From: Gari tellinella
Taxonomy: Eukaryota; Mollusca; Bivalvia; Cardiida; Psammobiidae
Reading direction: 5' to 3'
Assembly (NCBI GenBank): GCA_922989275.2
Contig: OV277866.1
Span: 53,683,246 to 53,747,245 of the forward strand
Length of the DNA stretch: 64,000 bases
The notes under the pieces are model-generated. The model saw only the letters and a list, made by a program, of their open reading frames with translations, had not been told where the DNA came from and did not search any database. Below, piece by piece: positions 1-12,960 of the stretch. The translations under genes and the position numbers were made by a program. Positions within the stretch are counted from its first letter, which is position 1. Each line of letters starts with the position of its first letter.

Positions 1-10
1 TATATTGTGT

Positions 11-100
11 AAATTCCAGCCCTTGCTGTGGCTGATGTGCTAATTCCAGCCCTTGCTGTGGCTGATGTGCTAATTCCAGCCCTTGCTGTGGCTGATGTGC
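11..100. repeat. 30-bp tandem repeat, three copies
   Basis: Three near-identical 30-bp units begin at 11, 41 and 71 (core CCAGCCCTTGCTGTGGCTGA). Looser relatives (TGCGTAAATGCCA) continue to about 400, so this is probably the edge of a degenerate repeat block that starts before the window. From about 400 to 1000 I see no convincing gene. Confidence 0.85.
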
Positions 101-1034
101 TGCTAAGTTGTTGCTAGGTGTATTGCGTAAATGCCAGCCATCTGCGTTACTGTCTGTATAGAATGCGGTTTGTGGTTAGTAACATTGCGTATATATCTGT
201 CATTTGTTATCTGCATTAGGTTTTTGTGCGTATCACTGTCTGTTGCCGTAAATATTGAATAAATGCCACCAACTGCTGTCTGAATTATTGGCTTACTTAG
301 GGATTACCGTTCGCGGCGAGTAATACTCCCTAAAACTAGCTATTTGCTTTTACTATCTGAGGTATGGAGTGCTGTTTTTCTGCTATCAATATTGCGTAAA
401 TGCCATTCATTTTTTGTCTGTTACTGGCTGTTCATAGAACCAGTTACCGCTATCGGCTCGGCTGTCTGACCCTTTATCACGGCGGGTTATGTCTTTAGGA
501 TGACCCTTGTCTGCTCGCTGCGCATCGCTTTATTTGGCGGAAAACGTTAAGTTATTTCAGTAATCCTAGTGTCAGTGGTAAAGTTAGGATTCAAATTAAA
601 TGGGATACCAGTCTGTTCAAACGGTGCTAAATTTTGGGGGGGACACATTGCTGCAGCCAGGTCTTGCCCATTGTGATAATAGCAGCGTAATTCCTGGTGC
701 TTGCGGTATGTGCTTCTCAGCGTTTAGTGTACAATTTAATACTTTAAAGGCACATCCGCTCGTCCTCCTTTACCGCGGCCATTACTGCCACACTGTTATC
801 ACTATACTAAACTATGTACATGTAGCCCTGATATAAGGGCCAGGATTTATCAATATATAAAACTAGTCTATCAGCGTGTTTCTGATTTATTTTCGCCTAG
901 TCTTAAAATAATATAAACTATCAAAATGTGACATGTGTAAACAGTTTGGGTCCTGATCACATGTCGAATTACTCGGCGTCTGATTAGGACTCAAAATGTA
1001 TGATACTTGGACAGACACTATTTTGACGATTTAA

Positions 1035-1284
1035 CCTATTTCCCCATAAATACACCTTTTTACACCTATAATCTATTCCACTGAAGTAGGCCTAAACAGT
1101 TCCCATTTATACAGTCTTGAACATGTATCATAAGAAACATTTTCTATATCTTAGCAGATAATAGCTTAAAGCAGGCTGAAAGAAAATCAGAATGCGCATT
1201 AAGGCGCATTCTGCTTTACTTTCAATCTGCTTTAAGTGATCATCTTTCTTTAAAACTAGAAAGAGGCTATGGAGTATGAACAGG
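1035..1284. mobile_element. Palindromic MITE, 'CCCCATA' family
   Basis: The outer ends (TTTCCCCATAAATACACC on the left, GGCTATGGAGTA on the right) flank a central hairpin at about 1170-1235, whose arms read AAAGCAGGCTGAAAG and CTTTCAATCTGCTTT around AATGCGCATTAAGGCGCATT. The same plan recurs at 15309-15568, 20748-20865, 51760-52008 and 52499-52745. No protein is encoded, so it is a non-autonomous DNA element. Confidence 0.7.
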
Positions 1285-1965
1285 ATTTTATTTTGCTTTC
1301 TACAAAGTACATGATCGCAGTCTCATATCAATATTCTCAAATAGATACAAATGTAACATCATGTGACAATATGAGAATGAATACATCAATTACTTTCATT
1401 TATGGACATTTTTTTTTTCAGGCCTTGTCAATGAAGGACCTCGTTTATTTTCCCCGTCATAGGTGTGTAGAGGTCGGGGAACCATCCACCTACGCACCTT
1501 ACAAACTTATGCATTGCATAATTGCGTACATATATTTACATATATTCTATTCATACATTGACTAAGGTCTAACCCCCCCCCCCCCCAAAAAAAAAAAAAC
1601 AACAACAAAAAACCAACAACAAAAAAACCCCAGAAATTGTTGTAGCCAGGCATGTATATATTTCATAGCAAAAGAGCAGTTCTGCATTTGTATGCATGTT
1701 CATATGAAAAACAGACATCGTTGTCTGTCTATACATTTATATACAAATTAACATGTATATATACAAATTAACATGTATAGTATACAAATTAACATGTCTT
1801 TAAAACTAGAAAGAGGCTATGGAGTATGGTTTAATAGAGATGAACAGGATTTTATTTTGCTTTCTACAAAGTACATAATCGCAGTCTCATATCAATATTC
1901 TCAAATAGATAACATCATGTGACAATATGAGAATGAATACATCAATTACTTTCATTTATGGACAT
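1246..1965. repeat. 165-bp direct duplication with spacer
   Basis: The segment at about 1246-1410 is repeated at about 1798-1965 with few changes. Both begin at TCTTTAAAACTAGAAAGAGG and end at TTTCATTTATGGACAT. The second copy keeps TTTAATAGAGAT after the shared start, which the first lacks. Short ORFs here fall in low-complexity DNA and look spurious. Confidence 0.8.
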
Positions 1966-2486
1966 ATATATGTAGCTACCTTATACAAAACATGCTTATT
2001 TGTGTTTTTCCTTAATTCTTTTCAACATTGAAGGTCTTTGCAAAAGATACTTCTATAAATATTTCACCTTCAACTCAAAATAACGAGGACAAACGTATAT
2101 ATGAAATGAAATGTTTCAATACCACCAGAGTTGCAGATAATGCAAAAGAACATATTTTTATTACGAATTAACATATTCTGTGAAAAGCAGATGGTTTAAA
2201 TTCTGAGAGAATGCGACGATAGTTTAACTATAGAAAAACTAAACTTAAGTGAATAAGGTAAAATATATTAATAAACTTAATAATCAATCCTACTTTTCAA
2301 ATATTTACATGTACTATAAAACAGGATTGTTATTAACTGAAACATAACTCTTTGTTTAAAAACACCCCGGATATATCTTTATATTCAACTATTTGGCATA
2401 CAATTTAACATACTTATGAATATAACCTCTAATTTTAATAATAACTCGATGTAATCATCCATTAGAAAACATCTCGACCCCCTTAC

Positions 2487-2595
2487 CTCCATAGTGGACG
2501 CCGAGCGCTATCGCTATTATGACAATTACTAGAATCACCACCAAAGCAATCACCATTCGCTTATTCACCTGGGTTTTCGATTCTGTCATTTTTGC
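2487..2595 (-). CDS. First coding exon of an unidentified membrane protein gene (partial)
   Basis: Read on the minus strand, an acceptor-like TTTTTTCAG is followed by an ATG at 2589 and a 34-codon open stretch that ends at a strong donor, G|GTAAGG (2481-2486). The peptide starts MTESKTQVNKR and continues into about 21 hydrophobic residues (VIALVVILVIVIIAIALGV). That fits a short cytosolic N-terminus followed by a signal anchor or transmembrane helix. The exon ends in phase 1, and the remainder would lie to the left, outside what I can recognise. The AG just before the ATG suggests an intron in the 5' UTR. It lies well past the stop of the cadherin-like gene and begins with its own Met, so I treat it as a separate gene. 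The function is not known. Confidence 0.6.
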
Positions 2596-3764
2596 CTGAA
2601 AAAACAAATTCCACAGCTTTACCCATTCCTTATACTTGAATATAACCTTACTAAATGTACGTTTACATTTAAATGAGTCGGGTCATTAGAAAATCTGACT
2701 TATTGCATTGAAAACAGTGAATATTAAGGCCAACCACCTCGTCTAAGAGTCTTGCTATAAGACACTTTTGTTATTCTAGAAGGGATTGATGGAAACTATA
2801 TGTGGGCTGAATTGACATTTCCCTGTTTGATGCCTCTATTAAAAGGTACTCAGTCATGTAATTGAGGCTATGAAATTGTTCTTACATATCGCATGCATCC
2901 CTGTTTTTCTGCATTTTTCAGTTGTGCATGAATGTATCTTTTTGAGCAAAGTTGAAAAACAACATTGGTTACTAAGTATGTGTTGGAAAAAGTACATAAA
3001 CGTCTGATCAATATCCAAACTGCTTGACACCCATATCAATGTTTCCTAAGTTAAAAAGGCCTAGATCTAAATTCCAAATTTATAAATAAAAAAGGTGATA
3101 AATCTAAGTTGACGATATTATGTCAACGATTGTTTTAGACGGGGTTTACGTCATTATAATGGCAGCGAAAGGGTTAATCGGTACTGAAAAGTAGATACAT
3201 TGGCATTCTATATGACATGCTATAGCTTATTGCGAGGCTCATAAATACAGTTAGCTGTTGGAACTTTCTTCATTATGTTCTACAATATGATAAGCTTCAG
3301 GTTGTTTCAATTAAAAATGAGTGTTGGCACTATCTGCTTTTTCTGGGAAACGCGTCACGCGTCGTCTAATCAGGATCCAAATTATTTGACACTCGTATCG
3401 ATACATTTTGTATTTTAAGTCATACTACCTTACTAACTTTGAAACTATCCTGAAGACAATAATATAGAAGCAGACGACAATATATAAGTATAGCGGTGTA
3501 GGGATATACACCTCATGATTAATTTTGCCCTTAAGGGTTTTATGGCATCAGAACCGAAGATCAACAGTTTACAGACAACACTTTTGAAGCAGATGGTATT
3601 GTTCGATTTTTCTGACCTGTCGGAGTTATTTTTAGAACAGAATAGTTCATACTGGTAAATAGATAACAGGGTAACATCGGATCTATACAGTCGTAAACTT
3701 TCCAATTTGAGATAACATGATCCTCGTGCAGCATGATACCATTGCGCTAACTTTACTGAATATA

Positions 3765-3972
3765 TTTTATTCTTTCCCAACAAACGCATTTATATACTAA
3801 AACTATTATTACATTGCAAACAGGTTGGAGCCAGATCAGACGCCGGGTTACCCGGCGTCTGATCAGGCTCCAACCTGTTTGCTACTCAGATTAAAAATAT
3901 TATTAAAATTTCTTAAAGTAAATTTCCACAGTTTAGTGCATTACATTTGCGTTTAAACGGGAAAGAATAAGG
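3765..3972. mobile_element. Palindromic MITE related to the CAGTGGAG family
   Basis: The inverted arms read TTTATTCTTTCCCAACAAACG at the left and CGTTTAAACGGGAAAGAATA at the right. In the centre (about 3822-3885) is the hairpin AGATCAGACGCCGGGTTACC with its complement. The outermost TA-CAGTGGAG ends found in other copies are missing, so this copy is degenerate at its tips. Confidence 0.65.
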
Positions 3973-5083
3973 TATCCTCTACTGTACATTACGCACAAAA
4001 ATTACAGCTATCCGCATCATTAACCGTATGTAGAGAAAACTCATCCCTTTGAAAGTTTTAGAATGTTCCAATCTAAAATTAACTCCGACAGGTCAGAAGA
4101 AAACACTAATATAATAGTAGAACCATGACAAACAAGGTCAGGAGTTTGTCAAGATTTTTGGTGTGATAAAAAAGCATCTAAATTCGTCCAAGGTTCACAG
4201 TTATACGTGTTACTTGAAGCATGTCGTGAATAGGTTTTGATTTTTTCCCACTGTGTCTAAAGGTTCCTTTTTAAACCAATACTCCATAAATACACAGTTA
4301 AAACATATCGATACGTATTACGCGGAGAGTGAAAAGGTGAATCTGTCATTTTCTGCATTTAGTTGTAATGAGTCTGCCACGAGGTCAAGTGACACTGGTT
4401 CCCTGTATGAATCGTTCGTATATTTGTGATAACTATTGCAAACAGATTGGATCAAGTAGAACGCACCGTCGACCAAAATTCATTCAATCATTCATATCTT
4501 TATTTCCTCCTAATGTACAGAAGAGCAATAAAAATAATAAATGTGTAATAATAACAACAATAATACCCGATTATTTATACCCCTTTAACCCACTTAACCT
4601 CGTTTCCTCATCTGTTAAACAGTGGCTGATTTGTCTATACAGTTTCTAATTCCACAGGGTAATTACTAACGGGAATCTATTAATTTCATAAAATCACTAG
4701 GCTTTAAGACTACATATACATCTATCATTTGCTTTACTATTAAAGAAATCCTGACATAGAAAATACTAGGAAAAACAACATTGCTTACCTTCAATCCAAA
4801 ATTATGTTAATATGGATATGTTTGTTAAATGCATGAAAAATATTTTGACATAAGATATGTTTAAACTCAAAACCTTCAAACATATAAAGATACACCTGGC
4901 TGTTTTGAATTTAGCCCGTACAACACCCCACTACAGGTTTATAAACGAAGTGCTTTGATGCAGATCGTGTTTTCACTCCTTTACTGTCATGGCGTCTCAT
5001 ACTCTATCTAATTGTCGTCTGCTTTTATTTCTCAAACTTAAAATTTAGGTATTTTGACTTAAGAATTTTTGGAATGATTGGTA

Positions 5084-5145
5084 AAACAGTTTGGATCCTG
5101 ATCAGACGCCGCGTCAGCGGCGTCTGATCAGGATCCAAACTGTTT
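5084..5145. repeat. Hairpin core (GATCAGACGCCG type)
   Basis: This is a near-perfect inverted repeat with arms AAACAGTTTGGATCCTGATC and GATCAGGATCCAAACTGTTT around GACGCCGCGTCAGCGGCGTC. It is the same core that sits in the middle of several different MITE families here. The intergenic stretch 3973-5750 otherwise holds only repeats and another decayed core at 5515-5580. Confidence 0.85.
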
Positions 5146-5757
5146 GCAAATAACCATTGCACTCGGGGTAAGGCAGTGAAGGGGGTTAACCTTATATACG
5201 ACTGATTTTCCCTTGACTAACATTTGCAACTAGTTTGTATCCAGAACAGATGCCGCGTTACCCTGTTTCTTATATAGATATGATGTGTTTAGCACTCTGG
5301 TCGATATTTTGGTCAAAATGCCAAAAGAAATCTAGTTTGAGAACCCAAACAGACAGCACTTTAGAAGCAGACGATATTACAGAATCGGGAGAAGCTTGTC
5401 ACTATAGTGATAATGTGAGCTGTTTAACCAACATAACCTATATATCCGACCTTACCGCACTTTTTCATATTTAAACTCTTAGTATGCTGACGGCGGAACC
5501 ATTTTTAACATTTGCAAACAGTTTTGATCCTGATGAGATGCCGCATTACTCAGCGTTTCATCAAGATCCAAACTGTTTGACATCCTGACCCTGTTTAGAA
5601 AAGAAATTTAGGAAATGCTATTTTTAGCACAGTTGCAACTGACAATGTTTGCAGACGAAAAAATTACCCAGCATGCAAGCAGTTATTTCCACTGAAAACA
5701 GGTATGAATGTGGAACAGTTTGGATGCTGGTCCCGTCAAGTTTCTCGGTGTCTGATC

Positions 5758-5988
5758 GGGGGCCCGTTTTCATTAAAACTTCGTACGACAAATGTTGTCG
5801 TAAGTCAGATAATAAAACTCTAAATTATTATTTATTCCTCCATCTATTCCTGTCTTGTGACATCTCTTTTGGAATTGTCTTGAAAAGACGATTCCAAAGA
5901 AATGTCACAAGACAGGATTAGATGGAGAAATCAGAAACTAAATGTAACATAAAGTTTTGACTTACGACCGTTTTATGAAACGGGGCCC
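5758..5988. mobile_element. Palindromic MITE, GGGCCCGTTTCATAAAAC family
   Basis: The ends are GGGGGCCCGTTTTCATTAAA and TTTATGAAACGGGGCCC. Internally, CCTGTCTTGTGACATCTCTT is mirrored by AAATGTCACAAGACAGGATT, with short inner arms TCTTGAAAAGACG. Full or partial relatives lie at 31380-31518, 35128-35331, 41034-41271 and 57752-57998. It is non-coding; the length of about 230 bp and the full-length palindrome mark it as a foldback MITE. Confidence 0.8.
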
Positions 5989-6343
5989 AGAATCCCCAAT
6001 GTGTTTGCAAGTACCAGTGTGGTGGCGATATACAGAACAATGATTAACCCATTTATGACAACTGGATTCTTACATGATTATCTAAGTGAAGACCCATTAG
6101 CAGCCCTTTGATCTGGTTCTACACTATTTACACAGACCAACTATTCTCTCACAAGAACACAGGTGACGCTAAATTCTAGGGATCAATGTTTTTAAACCAT
6201 TCACTGCCTTACCCTACGTACAATAGTTATTTGCAAACAGTTTAGGCAATACTAAATCTAGAGTATAAACACTGTAAAAGAAATGAAGTTGCAACAGTAT
6301 AAACACTGTTAAGTATGTTATTTTCACCATACTAAGGACAAAT

Positions 6344-6526
6344 AACTCTGAACACATTCGTCGATTTTCATCCTAAGTGCTTTAAACCGATTCAGTGCAA
6401 GTCAGAACTCTACAGACAGTCATTTTTCCCAAAGACAATTATAGACTGGAATCATCTGGATGAAAGCGTTGCGTGCGCGCAGTCAGTAAACAGCTTTAGA
6501 ACAGCTGTCCTTAATAAGTGGGACTA
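6344..6526 (+). pseudogene. LINE reverse transcriptase, C-terminal scrap
   Basis: One frame reads through to a TAA at 6524-6526. It carries the signature found near the C-terminus of many LINE ORF2 proteins: a basic, aromatic stretch (QSFFPKTIIDWNHL), then Ser- and Val-rich residues and SFRTAVLNKW before the stop. Everything upstream is missing, as in a 5'-truncated insertion. The exact clade cannot be told from 60 residues. Confidence 0.65.
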
Positions 6527-8247
6527 ACTTAGTTTCCCTGCTCTCTACCGTTGCGCGGACGCTGTAATTACAGTACTGCAACGTATTTATACAGACACAG
6601 ATACAGATCCATAATTTGTCTTAATCGAGAACAGTTTGAAAAAATAATCACTTATTGCACACAATACAGAGTAAACAGTGCTCAAAGAGGGAATTTTCTA
6701 GCATATTTGAGCACATCAAGAGCAGATATAATAAAACAAATAATAGAAATATTCAAGAAATTATAGTCATAACCAATGAGAGCAAGTAAGATCAATTTCC
6801 CTTTAATACCAAGGATGGTAGAGGGGTTACAACGTTCAATATTATATTGTATTTTCAATACATCAATGGCATAAAACTCTTAACCGATAAGTCCAATGTC
6901 AACCATAACCGAACTTATTCGAGAACTTATGGCCATTTGCAGTTTGTATAAGTTAGTCAAAATCTATAAAAAATTGTAGGCACTAGAGCGGTGTATTCTT
7001 GACACAAGAATTTGGGACATATTCTTGTGTAGAGGGGATGTATGTAAGCTGGTAGAACATTTTTTTTATGTTAAACATAGACTTCCCCTCTCTGTCTTCC
7101 TCGCTCTTTCTTTTTCTCTCGGTCGTTCTCTTTCCTTTACTATAGAAAGCCATACTGTAAATTGCTTACCTGGTCATTCGATTTTGTATAGAAAAATTCC
7201 TTTATATCCATTTTCGTTTCGTTACCGTCCGTGTATAACCTTACATTAGAATAAGTACGGACAAAGGTGCAAGCTTAACACCATTCCTTAATTTGTTGAC
7301 AGCGATTGTACAGTATAAGATGAAATGTACGTACGGGTAGCCCAACATTAATGTCCTTCGTGCAACCGATCACAAATCAAATGACATTTACGTACAGCGT
7401 GCGTCTGGGTTTAACAAAAACGATTTTTTGTTGGATTGAGATCCAAACTGTTTTATGGTATTTTTTTATTGAATGGTATCCAATTAAATGGCTCAGATCA
7501 TACAGTTTATTGCTATTTAAGACGAAGTTATTGTACACTTAACCCATGTTGAATTTGGTATTTGTACTTTCCATTATGTAAACTCACTATATTACCGGTA
7601 TGTGGTAAAAAGGTATCGTGTATACTTACTCATTGGACTGAGACGAAAGAGTGGTAATGGTACCTGCCTTCTATCTTATTTGCAGAAACTAAGCTTGAGT
7701 TGAATTAGTTTTAGAACCCTTTCTTGGTCTTGACAATAATTTCGCTTTCGCCCATAGCTAAGAGCAACAAAGTATGTTGCAAAATATTAGTCTGATGTAA
7801 GGTCTATTTATTAATTCTTCAATATATAATCCTTTTTAAAAACACTGAATGTTTTTTCTTGATAAAGTATTTAAACTGTTTTCAGGCTTATTGCTAGTGC
7901 TTTTGTGGCAATTCTATAGTCAGTTTAAAGTAAACGTTTTGGGCTCCAATTACCTAATACTGTTAAATCTTTGTCTGTTTGGCACCAATGTAACTATACC
8001 CTTTACATTGTTGTCAAATTAGATCTTTTATTTTGATATAAGTAGTTACTTTAATTTATGTAGTAAGTTTTTATTTTATTCCAGATTTTTTTTATTCTTT
8101 TCAAATGTCATTCCACCGACCTGGACATTTTCAATTGCGTTTGAAACTGATTTTTTTATTTATTTGAACATGGTATCCCTGATATAATCCCTTATGCATG
8201 TGTATAATAATTTAGTCTTAGTCTTTCCGGTGCCACATGACCATTTT

Positions 8248-9310
8248 AAGCTCGCCTGTTCGTAGAACAGCATAGCTAATGTCATACTCCGGTGTGAGTG
8301 TGAGCGTAGCCATGATTAAAGGTTTTGAACGGGTTATTTTAAAGCTTAATACTTGTTCTATGATGTTATGAAGTGGGAATTTAAAACATGTTTTCAATTT
8401 ATTTTAATCAAGGACATGTTGTCGACTTAGATTTTTTTCTACAAATTAGCAGGTTAAATTGTTTTGGGCGGGTTGTTTAAATTTTAATACTTGTGCTAGG
8501 GTACTGAAAGTTTGTATGAAGGTTCACGTGGGGTTAATCATTGATGTTATGATGTTTTAATTTAATTGTTTTTTAATTTATTTCAATTTGGACATGTTTT
8601 CTTAGATTTTTTATTTTAAAGTTTTATGCGTTTGCTAGGGTGCTGACATTTTATATGGCGGTTAATTTGGTGTCAAAGATTGATTTTCTGAAATTGGAGT
8701 TTAAAATTTCTTTTATGTCAATTTTCGACATGTTTTCGACTTATGTGTTTCGACTATAAATCACCAGGTTAAAGTATTTTGGACGGGTTGTTTACAAGTT
8801 TAATATGTGTGCTAGGATGCTGACATTTTATATGGATTTGTTTGTTAGGTCAGTCATTGATGATCTGAGGTTTAATCTTAAAAGATGTTTGTTTTTATTC
8901 AAATGTCGATGTGTTTTGGTCTCAGGTTTGTTTTGCTACAAACACCAGGTTAAAGTATTTTGGACGGCTTGATTTAAAGTTGGTTACTGTCGGAAAAGTC
9001 AAGGTCATTTAGAGGTCAGAAAGGCTGAATTCACGTTTGGCCATAACTTTGGAACTACCTGTTAGAAATACTGCATATTTGGCATTGTTACTCAAATCAA
9101 GAACTATTGAGCGCAACACAACATAGGTCATGTCAGACAAAGGTCAGGATCATTTTGAGGAGTGACATCAGAGGTGTTTCGATAACATTTTGGGCCAAAC
9201 TTACTACACCAAGACTCACCATTCATTAAATAATCTTTCTAAACTGAAAATTGACTTGTTTTTGATACAACATGCATTTAGGCTAAACTTTGAAACAGGC
9301 GAGCATTAGG
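8248..9310. mobile_element. Tandem-repeat-cored non-autonomous element
   Basis: The ends are mirrored: TAAGCTCGCCTGTTCG at the left and GAAACAGGCGAGCATTA at the right. The interior holds four to five diverged copies of a 140-170-bp unit, recognisable by CAGGTTAAA.TATTTTGGACGG followed by GTTT-rich DNA, AATATGTGTGCTAGG and GTGCTGACATTTTATATGG. No ORF is present. The architecture (short inverted ends plus internal tandem units) resembles the 'pearl' or CvA-like elements described in bivalves. That resemblance is from memory of the class, not a match. Confidence 0.55.
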
Positions 9311-9639
9311 TGGCTTTGACGACAATTTCTGGTTAAATGTTGTAGTGCCGTAAATCCAACTCTATCTGTCGTAACAAAATCTTCGAATTATAGTTACTTC
9401 TATAGAATTATTGACTATCTTTTATAATATTATATTCAGTTTTTGTTTTCTAAATTGCTAAAATACATCGTACTTTTCTGATCGTTCTGTCCATTCTGCT
9501 TTTGCCCTGAGCAAGATTCTTTTTGGTATATTATTTTATAAAGTCATCTTATTTCGATTTCTTTTTCTTTAATTGATTTAAAATATTTCCCTTTGTCTTG
9601 ATTATTTCAAAGTTCGTTTTCTTAATTATCAATGTAATT

Positions 9640-10690
9640 TTAAGGTTCATTTCTGATCAGACGCCGAATAATGCAATGTCTGATTACGATCAAAACTGTT
9701 TGAAACTCATTTCAATTTTTCATAAGTCAAAATACCTATAATCGAAATTAAGAAATAAAAGCAGACGGCAATTGTTAAGATTAGTGACGTCATGGCAGTG
9801 ACCGGATTAAACATTACAATGCTTAATAATGAAATGCTCTCTTTCATTTTTTAGCAATGACTCTTGAAGGATTTTATCCCTAAAATATTTAAAAGTATGA
9901 CAAACAATCCATACCCTGATCAGAGGGTTCCTAAAGGAGCATAATGACCTGCCTATACACTGTTTGCAGAGGCTGAGCATGCCAGGTTCAAGCACAGTAT
10001 GGGGTAACCAGTTAACTGCTTTACCTGGAGTACAAAAGTATTTGCAAACAGTTGGGATCCTGATTAGATGCCATCATAGCGGCATCTGATCAGGATCTAA
10101 ACTGTTTGACACATATTTCAATATTTTAAATCAAAATATTGAAATTTAAATTCGGAAAAAATAAAAGCAGACGACAGCTGTTGAAAATGAATGACGTCAT
10201 GGCATCGCAGGGATTCAATCAAAATTTAATTCCAGTCAAACATGTGCTCAGCAACCATGCAATGTTGAAAACTTGATTTTTTTTATCAAGGCTGATGACT
10301 GCTTAACCCATTTATACCCAGTGGATTCTACCATGTTTATATATTGGATGAGTCCATTTTTTATCAAAGAGATGCCTGGTCAAAATTTTCATTTTGTTTA
10401 ATATTGAAATTCCTATCAGCAAACAGTGTGGACTCTGATCGGACGCCGCAAAATGCGGCGCCTGATCAGAGTATACACTGCTTGCTAATGTCCCATATAT
10501 GTGATCGTGGGCACAAATGGGTTAACCGTTATCCTGCTTTGCTATCGTCTGCTTTGAAATTGTCGTCTGCAATATGTATTAAATTTAGATTCATATATTT
10601 TTCAAGTAACAATACATAAAGACGAGTGTCAAATTGTTTGAAAAAAAAGCATTAAAGTCGCGATCAGCAGCCAAAGGGTTAATGCAGAAC
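9640..10690. repeat. Cluster of hairpin-cored MITEs
   Basis: Three GATCAGACGCCG-type cores lie close together: a decayed one near 9655-9705, one at 10040-10110 (GATCCTGATTAGATGCC) and one at 10418-10490 (ACTCTGATCGGACGCCGCA). The last sits inside an element with ends TTAACCCATTTATACCC and AAATGGGTTAAC (about 10303-10526). No gene is supported between 9310 and 10850. Confidence 0.7.
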
Positions 10691-10854
10691 AAAGAAATGC
10701 CAAAAAACTTCTTCATGAGCATTCTGTGTTAGTGTTGGTATCCATTAAACTTCAAAACCTACGAATGAGTATTGTTATGAATTGACGCAGGACGTAAGTC
10801 CATCTGTTTACAGAAAAATATCTTCAAACCCAAACCACATATTATCACATAACT

Positions 10855-11215
10855 ACCCCTGTTTTCCATAGCGAATAACGATCACGAATATCCTCGTCTC
10901 CAACATGTGTGAGATTACTTTGATGACGTCACTATAACGTCACTATTTATAAAGGCGTTTTGACGTCACCGGGGATCCATAAAAATGCATATTGCTTTAA
11001 AAAATAGCTTAAAATCGTTGGTAATGTGAGAAAAAGAATCTGTCACTCGTCGATGTTTAAGACAAGTTGATCTCAAACTCGTCTAGAATAGAAAGGTTAT
11101 TAAGCTCGCCCAGGCTCGCTTAATAACATTTAAATTCTAGACTCGTTTGAGATCAGCTTGTATTAAACAACGACTCATGACAGATCCTATATGTCAGTGG
11201 TGCGAGCTCCTACTG
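10855..11215. mobile_element. Long palindromic element, CACTCGTCGATGTTT family
   Basis: A central palindrome (TCAAACTCGTCTAGAATAGA mirrored by TCTAGACTCGTTTGAGATC, about 11050-11160) is flanked on the left by a unique arm with several TGACGTCA-like sites. A reverse-oriented relative lies at 43192-43545, sharing both the palindrome and the GTTTTCTATAGCGAA arm. The repeated TGACGTCA motifs are CRE-like, but nothing else indicates regulation. Confidence 0.65.
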
Positions 11216-11934
11216 CTACATCAAATCACATTATAACCCAGTATAATTTGCGTTCGGAAAGAATATTTATTATTCAGCATTTCGATCTACTTCCATTTTC
11301 ATATTCCTACACCTTATGGTAATTATATTTAGGTGTTTTTTTCACTTTGAAGGTACGTGCATATAATTTCATGTAAAGCTGTGAAGCGGTTTTTTTGGAC
11401 GCTTAACTCCTCTGTAAAATGAGCGATATATAAATTTGATAATAATAAACGGAAACGAAAAGAAAATCACACACAGAAAGTAAATACAGATATGTTGACA
11501 TTGCTTCATTTCGTCATTTGATCTTAAACTGCAAACAAACGGGTTTCGAATTTCATAAAACATAGATTTTTATTTATGCTTTTCGGTGGATTACCACGAT
11601 ATAGCAGGGGATGATCACTTGGTAATCCACTGCAGTGGATTATCACCAATCGCTTTTATTATGAATTTTCCCCGTAGGGCTCCCCAAGAATCGTAGTCAA
11701 TCGTGTCTTATCGTTAAATTCCGGCAGTCCGATTTGTCGCGAACTACTCACCGGAAGAGCACGAATCCAAACTCGGGAGCAACGAAGTCATTCGGATGAC
11801 GTCATTATACCGCCAACTGTCACGCGCATGTGTTCGACATAAAACGTGGGGCTCAACACGGGATAAATAATGTACGTTCGCTTTCAATTTTTAAACAATT
11901 TCGTTTAAAAAGTGGCTTAAAAGCATAAATAAAT

Positions 11935-12105
11935 AGAATAACTGTGTTTTTTCAGTGTAAGATCGAATTTAATCCATTTCGTGAACATCAGACTGTTATA
12001 TTTTCACTCGTGGCTTCGCCACTCGTGAAAATATAACGTCTGATGTTCACTCAATGGATTAAATTTCGATCTTACACTGAAAAAAACAGTTATCCTCTAT
12101 TTAAT
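11935..12105. repeat. Near-perfect inverted repeat
   Basis: The left arm runs from GAATAACTGTGTTTTTTCAG and is mirrored by CTGAAAAAAACAGTTATCCT on the right. The arms meet at about 12012-12020 (CGTGGCTTCGCCACG). At roughly 75 bp each they are long and well matched, which suggests a recent foldback element. The open frame starting at 12043 is only the right arm of this palindrome. Confidence 0.75.
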
Positions 12106-12689
12106 CCACATTGCAAACACTTTTCCAATGTTTTTTTTTTTAAAATAATGTGCATAAAAAGCAACATTTTAGTTGAGAAGAGAATATTTTTTCCTATTGC
12201 AAACATTTTTAGCCAGATCAGACACTTAGTATAGGTACCCGGCGTCTGAACCGGCTCATAACAAGTAATACTTAAACTTAATATGAATCGTAAACATTTT
12301 TAAAAAGTTATTGTGTACATTTCGTTGCATTTCTTTTGGTTTATATACTCACGGAATTTAAAAACTGTGCATTGGGAAAAGCTTTCTAAATGATAGGAAT
12401 AACAAACCAGATATAGCTTGGCATTGTTATTGTCTTATTTTTAAACAATAAGCTTTCAGAAAAGATATTTCTTATTTCATCAATAGATACTAGATCTATT
12501 TTTCTGCAGTCCCGCACACGCAGGAACGTTAGACAAACTTACCAGCCAATATGCTTTGTCGTGGATCTGTTATTATCATTTACAGTCCATAAGCAATGCA
12601 CATGCGCAACAAAGTGTTGCAGGTTCTCTTAGCTAGAAGTTTGCAACGCAGATAAATGGATTATGCTAGGTTCCCACTATCACGACTCA

Positions 12690-12960
12690 TGACACGATTG
12701 GAATCGTGGTCATAAACCACATGTGCCCACGATCCCATATATGGGACATAGGCAAACAGTATAAACTCTGATCAGACGCCGCATTATGCGGCGTCTGATC
12801 AGAGTCTACATTGTTTGCTCATAGGAATTTCAATATGAAACAAAATGAAAATGAAAATTTTGACCAGGAATCCCTTTGATAAAAATGGACTTATCCAATA
12901 TATAAACATGGAAGAATCAACTGGGTATAAATGGGTTAAGTCATATATCCCTGATGTTTT
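12690..12960. mobile_element. Hairpin-cored MITE, GGGTATAAATGGGTTAA end
   Basis: The element has a core at 12748-12825 (ACTCTGATCAGACGCCGCAT plus complement) and the flank CCCATATATGGGACATAGGC. The right side, down to GGTATAAATGGGTTAA, closely matches the element at 30838-31020. From 12960 to 13340 no gene is visible. Confidence 0.65.

Noticed and set aside
3445..3789. Minus-strand open frame of 114 codons
   Set aside because: Composition not protein-like, overlaps the edge of a MITE, no splice or start support.
10855..11215. Cluster of cAMP-response-like TGACGTCA sites as an enhancer
   Set aside because: The sites are part of a repeated palindromic element that also occurs at 43192-43545, so they are not specific to a promoter.
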